Of a DNA stretch of 64,000 nucleotides, positions 9,142 through 17,705 are shown piece by piece. Below the pieces are notes generated by a model. It saw only the letters and a program-made list of their open reading frames with translations, did no database searches and was not told the origin of the DNA. The first letter of the stretch is position 1; every line of letters starts with the position of its first letter. The DNA is from Thermodesulfatator atlanticus DSM 21156 (GTDB lineage Bacteria; Desulfobacterota; Thermodesulfobacteria; Thermodesulfobacteriales; Thermodesulfatatoraceae): the NCBI RefSeq assembly GCF_000421585.1, contig NZ_ATXH01000006.1, positions 1-64,000 of the forward strand, read 5' to 3'. The translations under genes were made by a program, and so were the position numbers.

Positions 9142-9792
9142 CTACCTCTCCTGTATAATTTCAGCGCCTTTTGGAGGTTCAAAGTTAAAGAGGGCTTTTG
9201 CAAGATGGATATTTCGTTTGGTTTTAAGAAATTTGATGCGGGTTAAATTCCCAAGCTGATCCCAAAAGGAAAACCCCAAAAGAGCGCCGTTTTTTTTATC
9301 TATCAAAAGTTTTATTTTTTGGATTTGAGCCTCTTCCTTGGGGAAAAGTATCAGGGCTACTTTGCCTTCAGGGAGTTCTTCCACCGGGCCAAGCCTGAAG
9401 TCTTCAAAGATGTTTCCTTTCCCTGAGACAAAACTTAGCATGAGCTTTGATGAGAGGGACTTTTCCTTGGGAAAAATCATGACCTGGTTGTCTTTTTTGC
9501 TATAGACGTAAATGTTTTTCTTGTCTGCCACAATAAGAAGTTCTTCTGGCCAGGTATATTCCCAGCGCATAAGGCCAGGCTTTTCAAAATAAACGCGCCC
9601 CTTGGAAAACCGGATTTGGTTGGCACGCAGAAAATGGACTTCCTGTTCAAAGTCTGCCGTGAAGTTTTTCGTTTGTTCGTAATAGTTCTGAAGACGAGTG
9701 GCTACGTCTTTGGCAGAGATTTCTGCCAAAGCTATTTTACTTATCAGGACGCAGCAACACAGGACGAGGACGCACACCATCTGACGGACCAA
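9142..9792 (-). CDS. lolA: Outer-membrane lipoprotein carrier protein LolA
   Basis: A periplasmic chaperone that carries lipoproteins from the inner membrane to the outer membrane. Family signatures are LQNYYEQTKNFTADFEQE, GRVYFEKPGLMRWEYTWP and DKKNIYVYSKKDNQVMIF. A hydrophobic, cysteine-rich signal segment (VCVLVLCCCVLI) ends near ALA. I place the start at the TTG at 9792, because AAGGAGGG lies 6 nt upstream of it; the ATG at 9780 is 18 nt from that site. The longer frame to 9819 also begins with TTG. The gene overlaps the end of ftsK by 56 bp. LolB and LolCDE are not in the window. Confidence 0.88.
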   Translation of the reverse strand: MVRQMVCVLVLCCCVLISKIALAEISAKDVATRLQNYYEQTKNFTADFEQEVHFLRANQIRFSKGRVYFEKPGLMRWEYTWPEELLIVADKKNIYVYSKKDNQVMIFPKEKSLSSKLMLSFVSGKGNIFEDFRLGPVEELPEGKVALILFPKEEAQIQKIKLLIDKKNGALLGFSFWDQLGNLTRIKFLKTKRNIHLAKALFNFEPPKGAEIIQER

Positions 9793-11854
9793 CGATACCC
9801 TCCTTTTCCATGCGTTCAATCATGCGGGCGGCACGGTTATATCCAACCCGCAAACGTCTTTGTAACATTGAGATAGAAGCCTGCCCGGTTTGCACCACGA
9901 TCTGGACTGCCTGCTCATAGAGTTCGTCAACTTCATCGTCAAGCTCTGAGACGGCTTCTTCTCCGCCTGCCACAAGCTCAAGGGCATAATCAGGCTCACC
10001 CTGAGCCTTTAAGTATTCTACCACCTTTTTGACTTCTTTTTCACTGATAAAGGCGCCGTGGATACGTTTTAATTTTGAGGTCCCGGGAGGCAAAAAGAGC
10101 ATGTCTCCCGCGCCAAGTAAGCGCTCTGCCCCGCCTGTGTCTAGAATGGTCCGTGAGTCTGTACGCGATGAGACCTGAAAAGAAATGCGCGCAGGGAAGT
10201 TAGCCTTGATAATGCCGGTAAGCACGTCAACTGAGGGCCTTTGGGTGGCAAGCAAAAGATGTATTCCTGAGGCCCTGGCCATTTGAGCGAGTCTGGTAAG
10301 GGACATCTCTACTTCTTTGGAAGAGACCACCATAAGGTCAGCGAGTTCGTCTACCACTATGACGATGTAGGGGAGCTTTTCTTCGGCTTCAGCATTGTAA
10401 GATTCAAGGTTACGGGCACGGGCTTCTTCCAGAAGCTGATAGCGCCTTTCCATTTCTGATACCGCCCATTTGAGGGCAAGGGTGGCGGTTTTGGGCTCAA
10501 GAAGTACTGGATGAAGAAGATGGGGAATGCCATCATAGACCGAAAGCTCAATGCGTTTGGGATCAATAAGCAAAAGGCGCACTTCCTCAGGGGTGGCCTT
10601 GAAAAGAAGGCTCATAAGCATAGCATGCAGACAAACACTTTTTCCCGTGCCAGTAGCCCCAGCAATTAGAAGATGTGGCATCTTGGCAAGGTCTGTAACC
10701 ACTGGCCGGCCTGAGATGTCTTTGCCAAGGGCAAGGGTTAATTTTGATTTGGCCTTGCGATAAGCCTCACTTACAAGAATCTCTTTCAGGTAAACAATCT
10801 CACGCTCTTTATTGGCAACTTCTATCCCAACAGCAGATTTGCCAGGGATTGGAGCCACTATGCGCACACTTGCAGCTTTAAGCCCAAGGGCAAGGTCATC
10901 TGCCAAAGAAGCGATTTTGTTTATCTTTATGCCTGGGGCAGGTTCGTATTCGTAAACGGTAATTACTGGGCCAGGGCAGATTTCAGTAACCTTTCCCCGC
11001 ACGCCAAAATCTTCGAGTTTTCGCTCAAGGAGCTTGGCGCGGGCAAGAAGTTCTTCTTTGTTTTCGCGTTCAAACCTTGGCGGAGGATCGTCTAAAAGAC
11101 TAAGCGGTGGCTTTTTATAAGTCTTTGATTTGGATGGCACAGGGAGTTTTTCCAGGGTTTCATCTTGGCTTTCTTTGTCATCAGGAAGATAGAGTTCTTC
11201 TTCTGGTTCAGGGTATATCTCCTGAGTAACAGGGATGTTAGGCTCAAACGCTGGCTCAAGGCCTTCGGCAGGAGGAACATGTTCATGAGAAGTTTTGCGG
11301 AATTTTTGCCACCAGTAAGCCGGAAGGCTTCCCAAATAGCGAAAAAAGGCCCCGCATCTTTCTAAAAGTTCTTTAGGGGAAAAACCCGAGATAAGACAAA
11401 GTGCGGTGAGCTGAAACAAGACTATCAGTAAAAAGAGCCCTGGTTTGCCCAATAAAAAGAGAAGTTGTTTGCCAAGGCCTGCTAAAAATCCGCCGTTTAA
11501 AGGGTAGGGCCCTATGGAACCTGAAAGCCCTGCTAAGGGGTCTAGAAAAGAAGTCGAGGTAACAAAAAGCCCTGCGGCCAGAGGCAGTTGCCAGCCGGGA
11601 CTTTTCCCGGTGAAAAGCCAGATGCCCGCAAGAATTAAGAAAATGGGGACAAACCAGGCTCCAAAGCCAGCAAAGTCAAACAAAAAAGCTGAAAGATAGG
11701 CCCCTATAATGCCGGTGAAGTTGTGAAGTGAAGTGGCACCTACCCTTCCAAAACCCGGGTCATCAGGATGGTAACCCAGGAGAGCCAGAAAAACAAAAAC
11801 CCCAAGGGCCATCAAAATAAGACCAGCTATTTCATTGCGAAATTTAGCAAACAT
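9737..11854 (-). CDS. ftsK: DNA translocase FtsK
   Basis: A septum-located ATP-driven DNA pump that completes chromosome segregation and XerCD dimer resolution. The order is: about four membrane helices in the first 165 residues, a short Pro/Glu-rich linker (only about 90 residues), then the RecA-like motor with Walker A GATGTGKS near residue 400 and LLLIDPKRIELSVY, and a C-terminal winged-helix gamma domain (ISMLQRRLRVGYNRAARMIE) that reads KOPS sites. I take the ATG at 11854, just after the upstream stop, because the TTG at 11875 has a GAGGGG site only 1 nt away. Confidence 0.95.
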   Translation of the reverse strand: MFAKFRNEIAGLILMALGVFVFLALLGYHPDDPGFGRVGATSLHNFTGIIGAYLSAFLFDFAGFGAWFVPIFLILAGIWLFTGKSPGWQLPLAAGLFVTSTSFLDPLAGLSGSIGPYPLNGGFLAGLGKQLLFLLGKPGLFLLIVLFQLTALCLISGFSPKELLERCGAFFRYLGSLPAYWWQKFRKTSHEHVPPAEGLEPAFEPNIPVTQEIYPEPEEELYLPDDKESQDETLEKLPVPSKSKTYKKPPLSLLDDPPPRFERENKEELLARAKLLERKLEDFGVRGKVTEICPGPVITVYEYEPAPGIKINKIASLADDLALGLKAASVRIVAPIPGKSAVGIEVANKEREIVYLKEILVSEAYRKAKSKLTLALGKDISGRPVVTDLAKMPHLLIAGATGTGKSVCLHAMLMSLLFKATPEEVRLLLIDPKRIELSVYDGIPHLLHPVLLEPKTATLALKWAVSEMERRYQLLEEARARNLESYNAEAEEKLPYIVIVVDELADLMVVSSKEVEMSLTRLAQMARASGIHLLLATQRPSVDVLTGIIKANFPARISFQVSSRTDSRTILDTGGAERLLGAGDMLFLPPGTSKLKRIHGAFISEKEVKKVVEYLKAQGEPDYALELVAGGEEAVSELDDEVDELYEQAVQIVVQTGQASISMLQRRLRVGYNRAARMIERMEKEGIVGPSDGVRPRPVLLRPDK

Positions 11855-11855
11855 T

Positions 11856-12350
11856 TCAGTTTTTAAGGTAAGCAAGCCCCTCGGCTATGAGCTTTGGCCA
11901 ACCAAGTTCGCGTAAAATATTGATTACGTCCTGGTCAGTCAAGGAAGAGAAACGGGCCAGGAGAAGAAGGGCCGGATCTTCTTTCAGGAAGATAGCAATA
12001 AAGCCCTTTTTTTCTTTAGGGGCAAAGCTTACCAGGGCCGGATAACCGTCTATCTTGCGGTAGCGCAATACAAATTCCGGCGTTTCCACCTCAAGGCGGC
12101 CTTTAAGAGATCTGGCAAGTTTTGCTCCCTGAGAGCCTCCGGCAAAAAGGACTTCCAGACGGGCACCATCAGGCCTATCATAAAAACGTTTAACGTAAAA
12201 GGCCTTGCCGGGTTCGCTTGTAAATTTCAAAAAATCAGGGGCAGAGGATTGCCAGCCTTTTAGCTCAGGCAGGGGAAGGAATTGGTTTTCTTCTGCCTGT
12301 GAAAAACCCGCTAAAAGCAAAAAGATGACAACCAAGGGGATGAGTCTCAT
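11856..12350 (-). CDS. Exported protein of unknown function
   Basis: A 164-residue protein with a clear signal peptide (MRLIPLVVIFLLLAGFSQAE). The mature part has no membrane segment and no family I recognise; it contains LPELKGW and several short beta-like stretches (RLEVLFAGG, GYPALVSFAP). The start at 12350 is chosen because GAGGG lies 9 nt upstream; the ATG at 12365 has no ribosome site, and a longer frame would run back through the intergenic hairpin. It ends 2 bp before the ftsK start and is probably cotranscribed with ftsK-lolA, hinting at an envelope role. Confidence 0.65.
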   Translation of the reverse strand: MRLIPLVVIFLLLAGFSQAEENQFLPLPELKGWQSSAPDFLKFTSEPGKAFYVKRFYDRPDGARLEVLFAGGSQGAKLARSLKGRLEVETPEFVLRYRKIDGYPALVSFAPKEKKGFIAIFLKEDPALLLLARFSSLTDQDVINILRELGWPKLIAEGLAYLKN

Positions 12351-12438
12351 AAGCGCAGCCCTCATGTTTTTGAAAAAGATAACATAAATTGAACTCTTTT
12401 GGAAAAACTTATCCATGCCTTTGTAGTAAAATTTCCCA

Positions 12439-12478
12439 GGATCCGTTCCTATTTTGTTTCGAAAAATGGGAACGGATC
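12439..12478. repeat. GGATCCGTTCC hairpin element, copy 1
   Basis: An imperfect inverted repeat: GGATCCGTTCC (12439-12449) pairs with GGAACGGATC (12469-12478), with inner pairing of the T-rich and A-rich parts (TATTTTGTTTCGAAAAATG). It lies in a 143-bp gap between two minus-strand genes. The first 17 bases are identical to those of a second copy at 39484. No long T-run follows on the minus strand, so it is not an obvious terminator. Confidence 0.75.
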
Positions 12479-12493
12479 TCTTGTTTTGGTATG

Positions 12494-13327
12494 TTATTCT
12501 TCTGCTTTGATTTTTGGGGCTCCTTCTGGGAGTTCGAAAGGAGGATAAACGTAAAGCCACATGGATGCCCTTAAAAACATGGGATAAGTCGAGTTCCCAA
12601 TGCGATGATTTCCAAAAGGGATCTTGGCACTTATAAGCCACCAGCCCTCTTGAGGGAAAGTAAGGCTAAAGTCTCCGTTTTCGTCAGTGTAAAGGGAATA
12701 ATACATGCGCGCGTCATCGCGTTTACCAAGCCTGTCCTGGGGGAGTTCTTTCCCTGTTAAAAACACTCCGTTAAAACGAACTACTTGAATCAGGGTCTGC
12801 GAGAGGGGTTTTCCGTCAAGCAAAAGCCTGCCACGGAAAAGCCCGGCTTTTGTGATCCCATAAGGCCGGTTGTAGGGGATAATTTCTGCTTTTAGCCCTA
12901 AATTTTTTTGCCAGCTTCCTTCTCTTTCCACATGAAAGGGCACTTTTACGATTTCTTCCCACACTTCGTAAGTACCCGGAATGAGCGTTGGGTCCGAGTG
13001 TAAGACGAGATAGTAGTCTCCGATTTTAGTGGGTAAATAACGGGCCTTCCAGGCATAACGTTTTTTTCCGGTGGCGTGATCTTTTATTTTGGTTCGCCAA
13101 AAGGATATGGGTTCGAATTTGCCGGAAGGGGTGAAGATTTTGGCTTTGGGAGCCTTGACATCATAGACAATGCCCTGAAAAGGCTCTGCCCTGAACACCA
13201 ACCATACCTTTTCCTGGCCTTTATTCCCGTAGTCAAGGCCGTCTTCACCTACCACCGTGAGAAAAAAGGGGTAAGCTGGCTTTGTCCACCAGAAAAACAA
13301 AATAAAAATTAAAAAAAACTTCTTCAT
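12494..13327 (-). CDS. DUF4198 family exported protein
   Basis: A 277-residue protein with an N-terminal signal peptide (FFLIFILFFWWTKPAYPF) followed by beta-rich domains typical of DUF4198, the periplasmic proteins often linked to nickel or cobalt uptake. Visible family-like features are AKIFTPSGKFEPISFW, WKARYLPTKIGDYYLVL and a second Ig-like unit LYTDENGDFSLTFPQEGWWLIS. GAGGAC lies 7 nt before the ATG. No metal transporter genes are adjacent, so any metal role here is only by family. Confidence 0.7.
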   Translation of the reverse strand: MKKFFLIFILFFWWTKPAYPFFLTVVGEDGLDYGNKGQEKVWLVFRAEPFQGIVYDVKAPKAKIFTPSGKFEPISFWRTKIKDHATGKKRYAWKARYLPTKIGDYYLVLHSDPTLIPGTYEVWEEIVKVPFHVEREGSWQKNLGLKAEIIPYNRPYGITKAGLFRGRLLLDGKPLSQTLIQVVRFNGVFLTGKELPQDRLGKRDDARMYYSLYTDENGDFSLTFPQEGWWLISAKIPFGNHRIGNSTYPMFLRASMWLYVYPPFELPEGAPKIKAEE

Positions 13328-13346
13328 GGCTTTGTCCTCAAATAAA

Positions 13347-14405
13347 TTAAACGGAAAACTTACAAATTTTCTTAACTATCAGGTCGTGTAGCGCCGGCCT
13401 AAACCCTTTTATGCGCTTGTTTTCTCTTGAGGGATGGACTCTGTTGCTAAGAAGTAAGATGACAAGTTCTTTTTGGGTGTCAATCCAAAAAGATGTTCCC
13501 GTAAAGCCAAGGTGCCCTAAAGACGCACGAGAAATGAGACCCCCTGCGCTTGAAGATTCCTTGCTTGGGCGGTCAAATCCCAACGCCCGGCCACCTGCTT
13601 TGCTTTGCCAGTCCCAAAAAGTTTGTACCAGGTCTCGGTTAAGAAAGGCTTTAGCTTCTCCTTCATAGGCCTTAAGCAGGATAACCAGGAGCTTGAGCAC
13701 TTCTTCTGCACTGCCAAAAAGCCCGGCATGGCCTGCTACGCCCCCAAGGGCCCAGGCGTTTTCGTCGTGAACTTCGCCTTTTATCAATTTGCCACGCCAG
13801 GGGCAAAATTCTGTGGCCGCGCATTTTTCTTTAGGAATACCCGCGCGTACGGGACTAAAAAGTATTTTTAAAGGATTAAGCCCAAGGAGATTTATAGTTT
13901 CCCTGAAAAAGCAATCCAATTCTTTTTGCGCAATTTTTTCTATTAGGTGCCCCAGGATGATAAATCCCAGGTCGCTGTAGACTTGTTTCCTCCCAAGAGG
14001 ATAGGCAAGGGGCTCTTTAAGGATCCAGGTGCAGATGATTTCTTTTCTTTTTTCAAGAGGATAGGTAAGAAGCCTTACGAAATAGGGCCGATGGTCCGGA
14101 AATCCGGCTTGATGGGCCAGGAGATCAGCGATAGTTGCTTTTTCGAACCAAAAAGGCGCGTTAAAAAAGCGTCCAAGTTCATCATCCAGAGAGATTTTTC
14201 CTTCGCTTAAAAGGCGCATGAGGCAAAGGGTCGTGGCAAGCGGTTTGGTCAAAGAGGCCAGGTCATAAAAAACGTAAGGACTATTTTTTTGGGGAGCAGG
14301 ATAGAACTCCTGCCAACCAAAGGCCTCTAGATAGCTTTTTCCCCTGTGCCAGATGGCAAGGCAGGCGCCGGGAAAAACCTTTTCTTTTACACCCCGGCGC
14401 ATCAT
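13347..14405 (-). CDS. Beta-lactamase-fold serine hydrolase
   Basis: A class C beta-lactamase/DD-peptidase family protein (PF00144). The catalytic SxxK is SLTK in YDLASLTKPLATT; the YxN-type motif is YSD in QVYSDLGFI; the third motif is HLGFTGTSFW. No signal peptide is seen, so it is probably cytoplasmic. The start is uncertain. The frame stays open upstream into hslO, but that part (a lysine/serine-rich stretch) is the shadow of hslO. The first ATG at 14405 leaves a compact fold start (MMRRGVKEKVFPGA) with only a weak GAAG site; a TTG at 14441 has a site 1 nt away. Substrate unknown. Confidence 0.82.
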   Translation of the reverse strand: MMRRGVKEKVFPGACLAIWHRGKSYLEAFGWQEFYPAPQKNSPYVFYDLASLTKPLATTLCLMRLLSEGKISLDDELGRFFNAPFWFEKATIADLLAHQAGFPDHRPYFVRLLTYPLEKRKEIICTWILKEPLAYPLGRKQVYSDLGFIILGHLIEKIAQKELDCFFRETINLLGLNPLKILFSPVRAGIPKEKCAATEFCPWRGKLIKGEVHDENAWALGGVAGHAGLFGSAEEVLKLLVILLKAYEGEAKAFLNRDLVQTFWDWQSKAGGRALGFDRPSKESSSAGGLISRASLGHLGFTGTSFWIDTQKELVILLLSNRVHPSRENKRIKGFRPALHDLIVKKICKFSV

Positions 14406-14430
14406 GTCTCTAACTTCTTCGGGAAGAGGC

Positions 14431-15327
14431 CTATGTTTCAAGCTCCTGGCGCCTTTTGACTTCGATTTCGGCGAGCAGTTTTTGGAGATCTTCAGGGGTG
14501 AAGACGTATTTTTCTCGACAAAAATCACAAGTGATTTCTGATGGTTCGCCTTTTTCAAGGAGTTTTTTAATTTCTTCTGGACCGAGAGCAATGAGGGCCC
14601 TTTCGGCTCTTTCTCTTGAGCAGCGACAATGATAGGCAAGGGGCCGTTTTTCAAGGACTTTTACGTTTTCTTTGCCAAATATGCGTTCAAGGATGGTCTC
14701 AGGGGTAAAGCCCTCTTGCAAAAGGCTGGTTACAGGTGGAAGTTTCTTGAGCACTTCTTCTATCCTGGCAATTTGTTCGTCTGTGGCTGCAGGAAGGGTT
14801 TGGATCAAAAAACCCCCTGCTACTTTTACCGTGTTGTCCGGCTCTACGAATACCCCGAGCCCTACTGCAGAGGGGATTTGTTCTGAGACCGTAAGATAGT
14901 AGCTTACGTCTTCGGCAATTTCACCGGAAATAAGTTTGGTAGAACCCTGGTAGGGTTCTTTTAGCCCCAGGTCTTTGGTGACCGAGATGAAACCATCGCG
15001 ACCAACGGCCTGGCCTACCAGGAGTTTTCCTTTTTGTGGGGTGAGGTGAATATGGGGCTTTTGCACCAGGCCGCGAACGTTTCCTTCGGCATCAGCCTCA
15101 GCAATGATTTCCCCAAGTGGGCCACCGCCATTTATCTGGATCATGACCCGGCCGGTTTTAAGGTCAAGGCCTAGAAGGGCCGCGGCAGTGAGCGCCCTTC
15201 CCAAGGCGGCGGTAGCAGTGGGCAGGGTGTTATGGCGTTTTCTCGCTTCTTCAACGATGTCTTTGGTATCTGCGGCAAAAATACGAAAGGCGCCGTCTTT
15301 CGTGATACCCCGTATGGCATAACTCAT
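14431..15327 (-). CDS. hslO: Redox-regulated chaperone Hsp33
   Basis: A cytoplasmic holdase switched on by oxidation. The 298 residues comprise the N-terminal chaperone domain (INGGGPLGEIIAEAD, GQAVGRDGFISVTKDLG) and a C-terminal zinc switch with C234-x-C236 and C267-x2-C270. All four zinc cysteines are present, so the redox switch should work. GAGGAGG, lying in the 3' end of proC, precedes the ATG. An oxidative-stress switch in a presumed strict anaerobe fits defence against transient oxygen exposure. Confidence 0.96.
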   Translation of the reverse strand: MSYAIRGITKDGAFRIFAADTKDIVEEARKRHNTLPTATAALGRALTAAALLGLDLKTGRVMIQINGGGPLGEIIAEADAEGNVRGLVQKPHIHLTPQKGKLLVGQAVGRDGFISVTKDLGLKEPYQGSTKLISGEIAEDVSYYLTVSEQIPSAVGLGVFVEPDNTVKVAGGFLIQTLPAATDEQIARIEEVLKKLPPVTSLLQEGFTPETILERIFGKENVKVLEKRPLAYHCRCSRERAERALIALGPEEIKKLLEKGEPSEITCDFCREKYVFTPEDLQKLLAEIEVKRRQELET

Positions 15328-15329
15328 GT

Positions 15330-16220
15330 TTAGTCTTCCTCCTCAAGAAGGCCCATTTCTTCTAATTCTTTTACCGCTTCGTCTAGCAATTCGTGGATTT
15401 GGTCGGTGATTTCTCTTGATCTTTCGGTGGCTGCTGACACGGTATCCATGATAACTCCCTTAAAGGCTCCCTTTTCCATGGCCTTAAGCCCGGAGATGGT
15501 TGTGCCACCAGGGCTTGCGACCATGCTTTTTATTTCGTAAGGGTTTTTTCCGGCTTCTTTCATAAGCTTTACCGTGCCAAGAATTGTTTCTAAGACCAGG
15601 GTCTGGGCCACCTCCCGCGGAAGCCCCTCATGCACCCCGGCATCGATTAGTCCTTCTATAAAGGCAGCCACAAAAGCCGGACCACTTCCAGAAAGCCCTG
15701 TTACCGCATCAAAAGCCATTTCTGGAAGATAGATAGCTATTCCAAAGGTTTTTAAAAATTCTTCGGCAAGGGCTAAGTCTTCATCGGTGACAAAATGTCC
15801 ATCGGTGTAAACGGATACTGCTGCTTGCACAAGGGCAGGGGTGTTGGGCATAACCCTAATGACACGGGTGCCTTCTGGTAAATAGGCTTCGATAAGATCA
15901 AGGGGGATCCCTGCGGCAATGGAAAGAATGAGGTTTTTTCGGATGTTAATACAACGTGAAATTTCCCTTAGGACAAACTCCATGATGTCTGGTTTGACTG
16001 CAAGCACCACCAGGTCACTCTTTTTTACCAGGGCACAATTGTCAGCAAGTATTTTTATGCCAGGGAAGCTCTTCTCAAGGTATTCTCTGCGAGAAGGATT
16101 GGGTTCAGAGACAATGATCTTTTTAGGGCTACTCGCCTTTGAGGCCAAAACACCCTTGATAATTGCTTCTGCCATTTTGCCGCCACCTATAAAGCCGATG
16201 TTTAAATCTTTTAAGGCCAT
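15330..16220 (-). CDS. proC: Pyrroline-5-carboxylate reductase
   Basis: Last step of proline synthesis, NAD(P)H-dependent. The Rossmann motif IGFIGGGKMAEAI is at residues 8-20; later motifs are VIRVMPNTPALV, VTGLSGSGPAFVAAFIEGLIDAGV and VASPGGTTISGL. The acidic tail (LEEMGLLEEED) makes it about 25 residues longer than the usual form. GAGGAG precedes the ATG. It is divergent from argH, with 96 bp between them, and lies 2 bp before hslO. proB is at 23957 in the same window. Confidence 0.96.
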   Translation of the reverse strand: MALKDLNIGFIGGGKMAEAIIKGVLASKASSPKKIIVSEPNPSRREYLEKSFPGIKILADNCALVKKSDLVVLAVKPDIMEFVLREISRCINIRKNLILSIAAGIPLDLIEAYLPEGTRVIRVMPNTPALVQAAVSVYTDGHFVTDEDLALAEEFLKTFGIAIYLPEMAFDAVTGLSGSGPAFVAAFIEGLIDAGVHEGLPREVAQTLVLETILGTVKLMKEAGKNPYEIKSMVASPGGTTISGLKAMEKGAFKGVIMDTVSAATERSREITDQIHELLDEAVKELEEMGLLEEED

Positions 16221-16316
16221 GTTCTCCTCCTCGTGTTCTTTTTTTGCAAATCATACTTTAAGATAAACAAATTTCAGGAACTATTTTTACCATAAGTCTT
16301 TTTAGGAGGATTTTTT

Positions 16317-17705
16317 ATGGCGAAAAAACCCTGGGGCGGAAGATTTGCCGAAGCAACCGACAAACTCGTGGAAAAATTTACAGCCTCGGTGCATTTTGAC
16401 CAAAAACTTGCCCTCTATGACATCAAGGGAAGCATAGCCCACGCACGCATGCTTGGCGCAAGGGGGATAATACCCAAAGAAGACGCCGAAAAAATAATAG
16501 CCGGTCTGGCTGAGCTGGAAAAAGAGATTCAAGAAGGAAAGTTTACCTGGCGTGAGGACCTTGAGGATGTACACATGAATATCGAAGCCGCACTTTTTGA
16601 AAAAATAGGCCCTCTTGCAGGAAAACTTCATACCGCCCGCAGTCGAAACGACCAGGTAGCAACTGACGTAAGGCTTTATCTCCGCGATGTTATCGATGAG
16701 GCCCTTGCCGCGCTCAAAGAGCTGAGACTTGTCCTGGTTCTCAAGGCCAAGGAAAACCTTGAGGTCATCATGCCCGGCTTTACACACCTCCAACATGCCC
16801 AGCCAGTGCTTTTTGCACATCATCTTATGGCGTACTACGAGATGTTCACACGCGACACTAAAAGACTTTCTTTCGTAAGAGAAGAAACAAACGTCTGCCC
16901 GCTTGGCAGTGCGGCCCTTGCGGGAACGCCTTTTCCTGTTGACAGGGAGATGGTGGCACGGGAGCTTGGCTTTGCTGGAATTTCCCGAAACAGCATGGAT
17001 GCCGTTTCAGATAGAGACTTTATCATTTCTTTCCTTGGGGCGGCTTCTCTTGTGTTTGTGCATCTTTCAAGACTTTGCGAAGAACTTATTCTTTGGATGA
17101 GCCAGGAATTTTCTTTTATTGACCTGCCAGATAAGCTTTGCACAGGAAGCTCTATCATGCCCCAGAAGAAAAACCCCGACGTAGCAGAACTTATACGCGG
17201 AAAAACAGGCCGCGTATTTGGAAATCTTTTTTCATTGCTCACGGTCTTAAAGGGGCTCCCCATGACTTACAACCGGGATCTCCAGGAAGACAAAGAGCCC
17301 CTTTTTGATACCGCGGAAACACTCCTTGCCTCTTTAAGGCTTGCTAGCTCCCTGGTCTCAGGGCTAAAGGTGAACGCGCCCAAGATGCGCAAGGCCTGTG
17401 AGGAAGGCCATCTTACCGCTACGGATCTTGCGGATTATTTAGCCACTAAAGGGGTGCCGTTTAGAGAAGCCCATCATATTGTAGGCAAGCTGGTGGCATA
17501 CTGCGAAGATAAGGGGCTTAAGCTTTGGGAGCTTCCCCTTGAAAAAATGAAAGAGTTTTCAGAAGTGATAGAAAAAGACGTTTATGATTGGCTTACCCTT
17601 GAAGGATCAGTAGCCCGTCGTAAAGTGCCAGGGGGGACTGCGCCTGAAATGGTGCGCAAGGCTATTGAAGAAGCTGAAAAAGAGCTTATGCAGGAGGAAA
17701 AATGA
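16317..17705 (+). CDS. argH: Argininosuccinate lyase
   Basis: Splits argininosuccinate to arginine and fumarate in the cytoplasm. The 462 residues begin with the typical WGGRFAEATDKLVEKF. HTARSRNDQVATD and the superfamily signature GSSIMPQKKNPD, with the catalytic serine loop, are intact; THLQHAQPV is also present. AGGAGG lies 7 nt before the ATG. The stop overlaps the hisS start (ATGA at 17702-17705), indicating a translationally coupled operon. Confidence 0.97.
   Translation: MAKKPWGGRFAEATDKLVEKFTASVHFDQKLALYDIKGSIAHARMLGARGIIPKEDAEKIIAGLAELEKEIQEGKFTWREDLEDVHMNIEAALFEKIGPLAGKLHTARSRNDQVATDVRLYLRDVIDEALAALKELRLVLVLKAKENLEVIMPGFTHLQHAQPVLFAHHLMAYYEMFTRDTKRLSFVREETNVCPLGSAALAGTPFPVDREMVARELGFAGISRNSMDAVSDRDFIISFLGAASLVFVHLSRLCEELILWMSQEFSFIDLPDKLCTGSSIMPQKKNPDVAELIRGKTGRVFGNLFSLLTVLKGLPMTYNRDLQEDKEPLFDTAETLLASLRLASSLVSGLKVNAPKMRKACEEGHLTATDLADYLATKGVPFREAHHIVGKLVAYCEDKGLKLWELPLEKMKEFSEVIEKDVYDWLTLEGSVARRKVPGGTAPEMVRKAIEEAEKELMQEEK

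Noticed and set aside
12351-12641. N-terminal extension of the exported protein before 12350
   Set aside because: It would read through the hairpin repeat and into the DUF4198 gene and would bury the signal peptide; a good ribosome site precedes 12350.
14406-14654. N-terminal extension of the serine hydrolase frame
   Set aside because: It lies entirely inside the 3' end of hslO, is a lysine/serine-rich frame shadow and has no ribosome site; the fold begins near the ATG at 14405.
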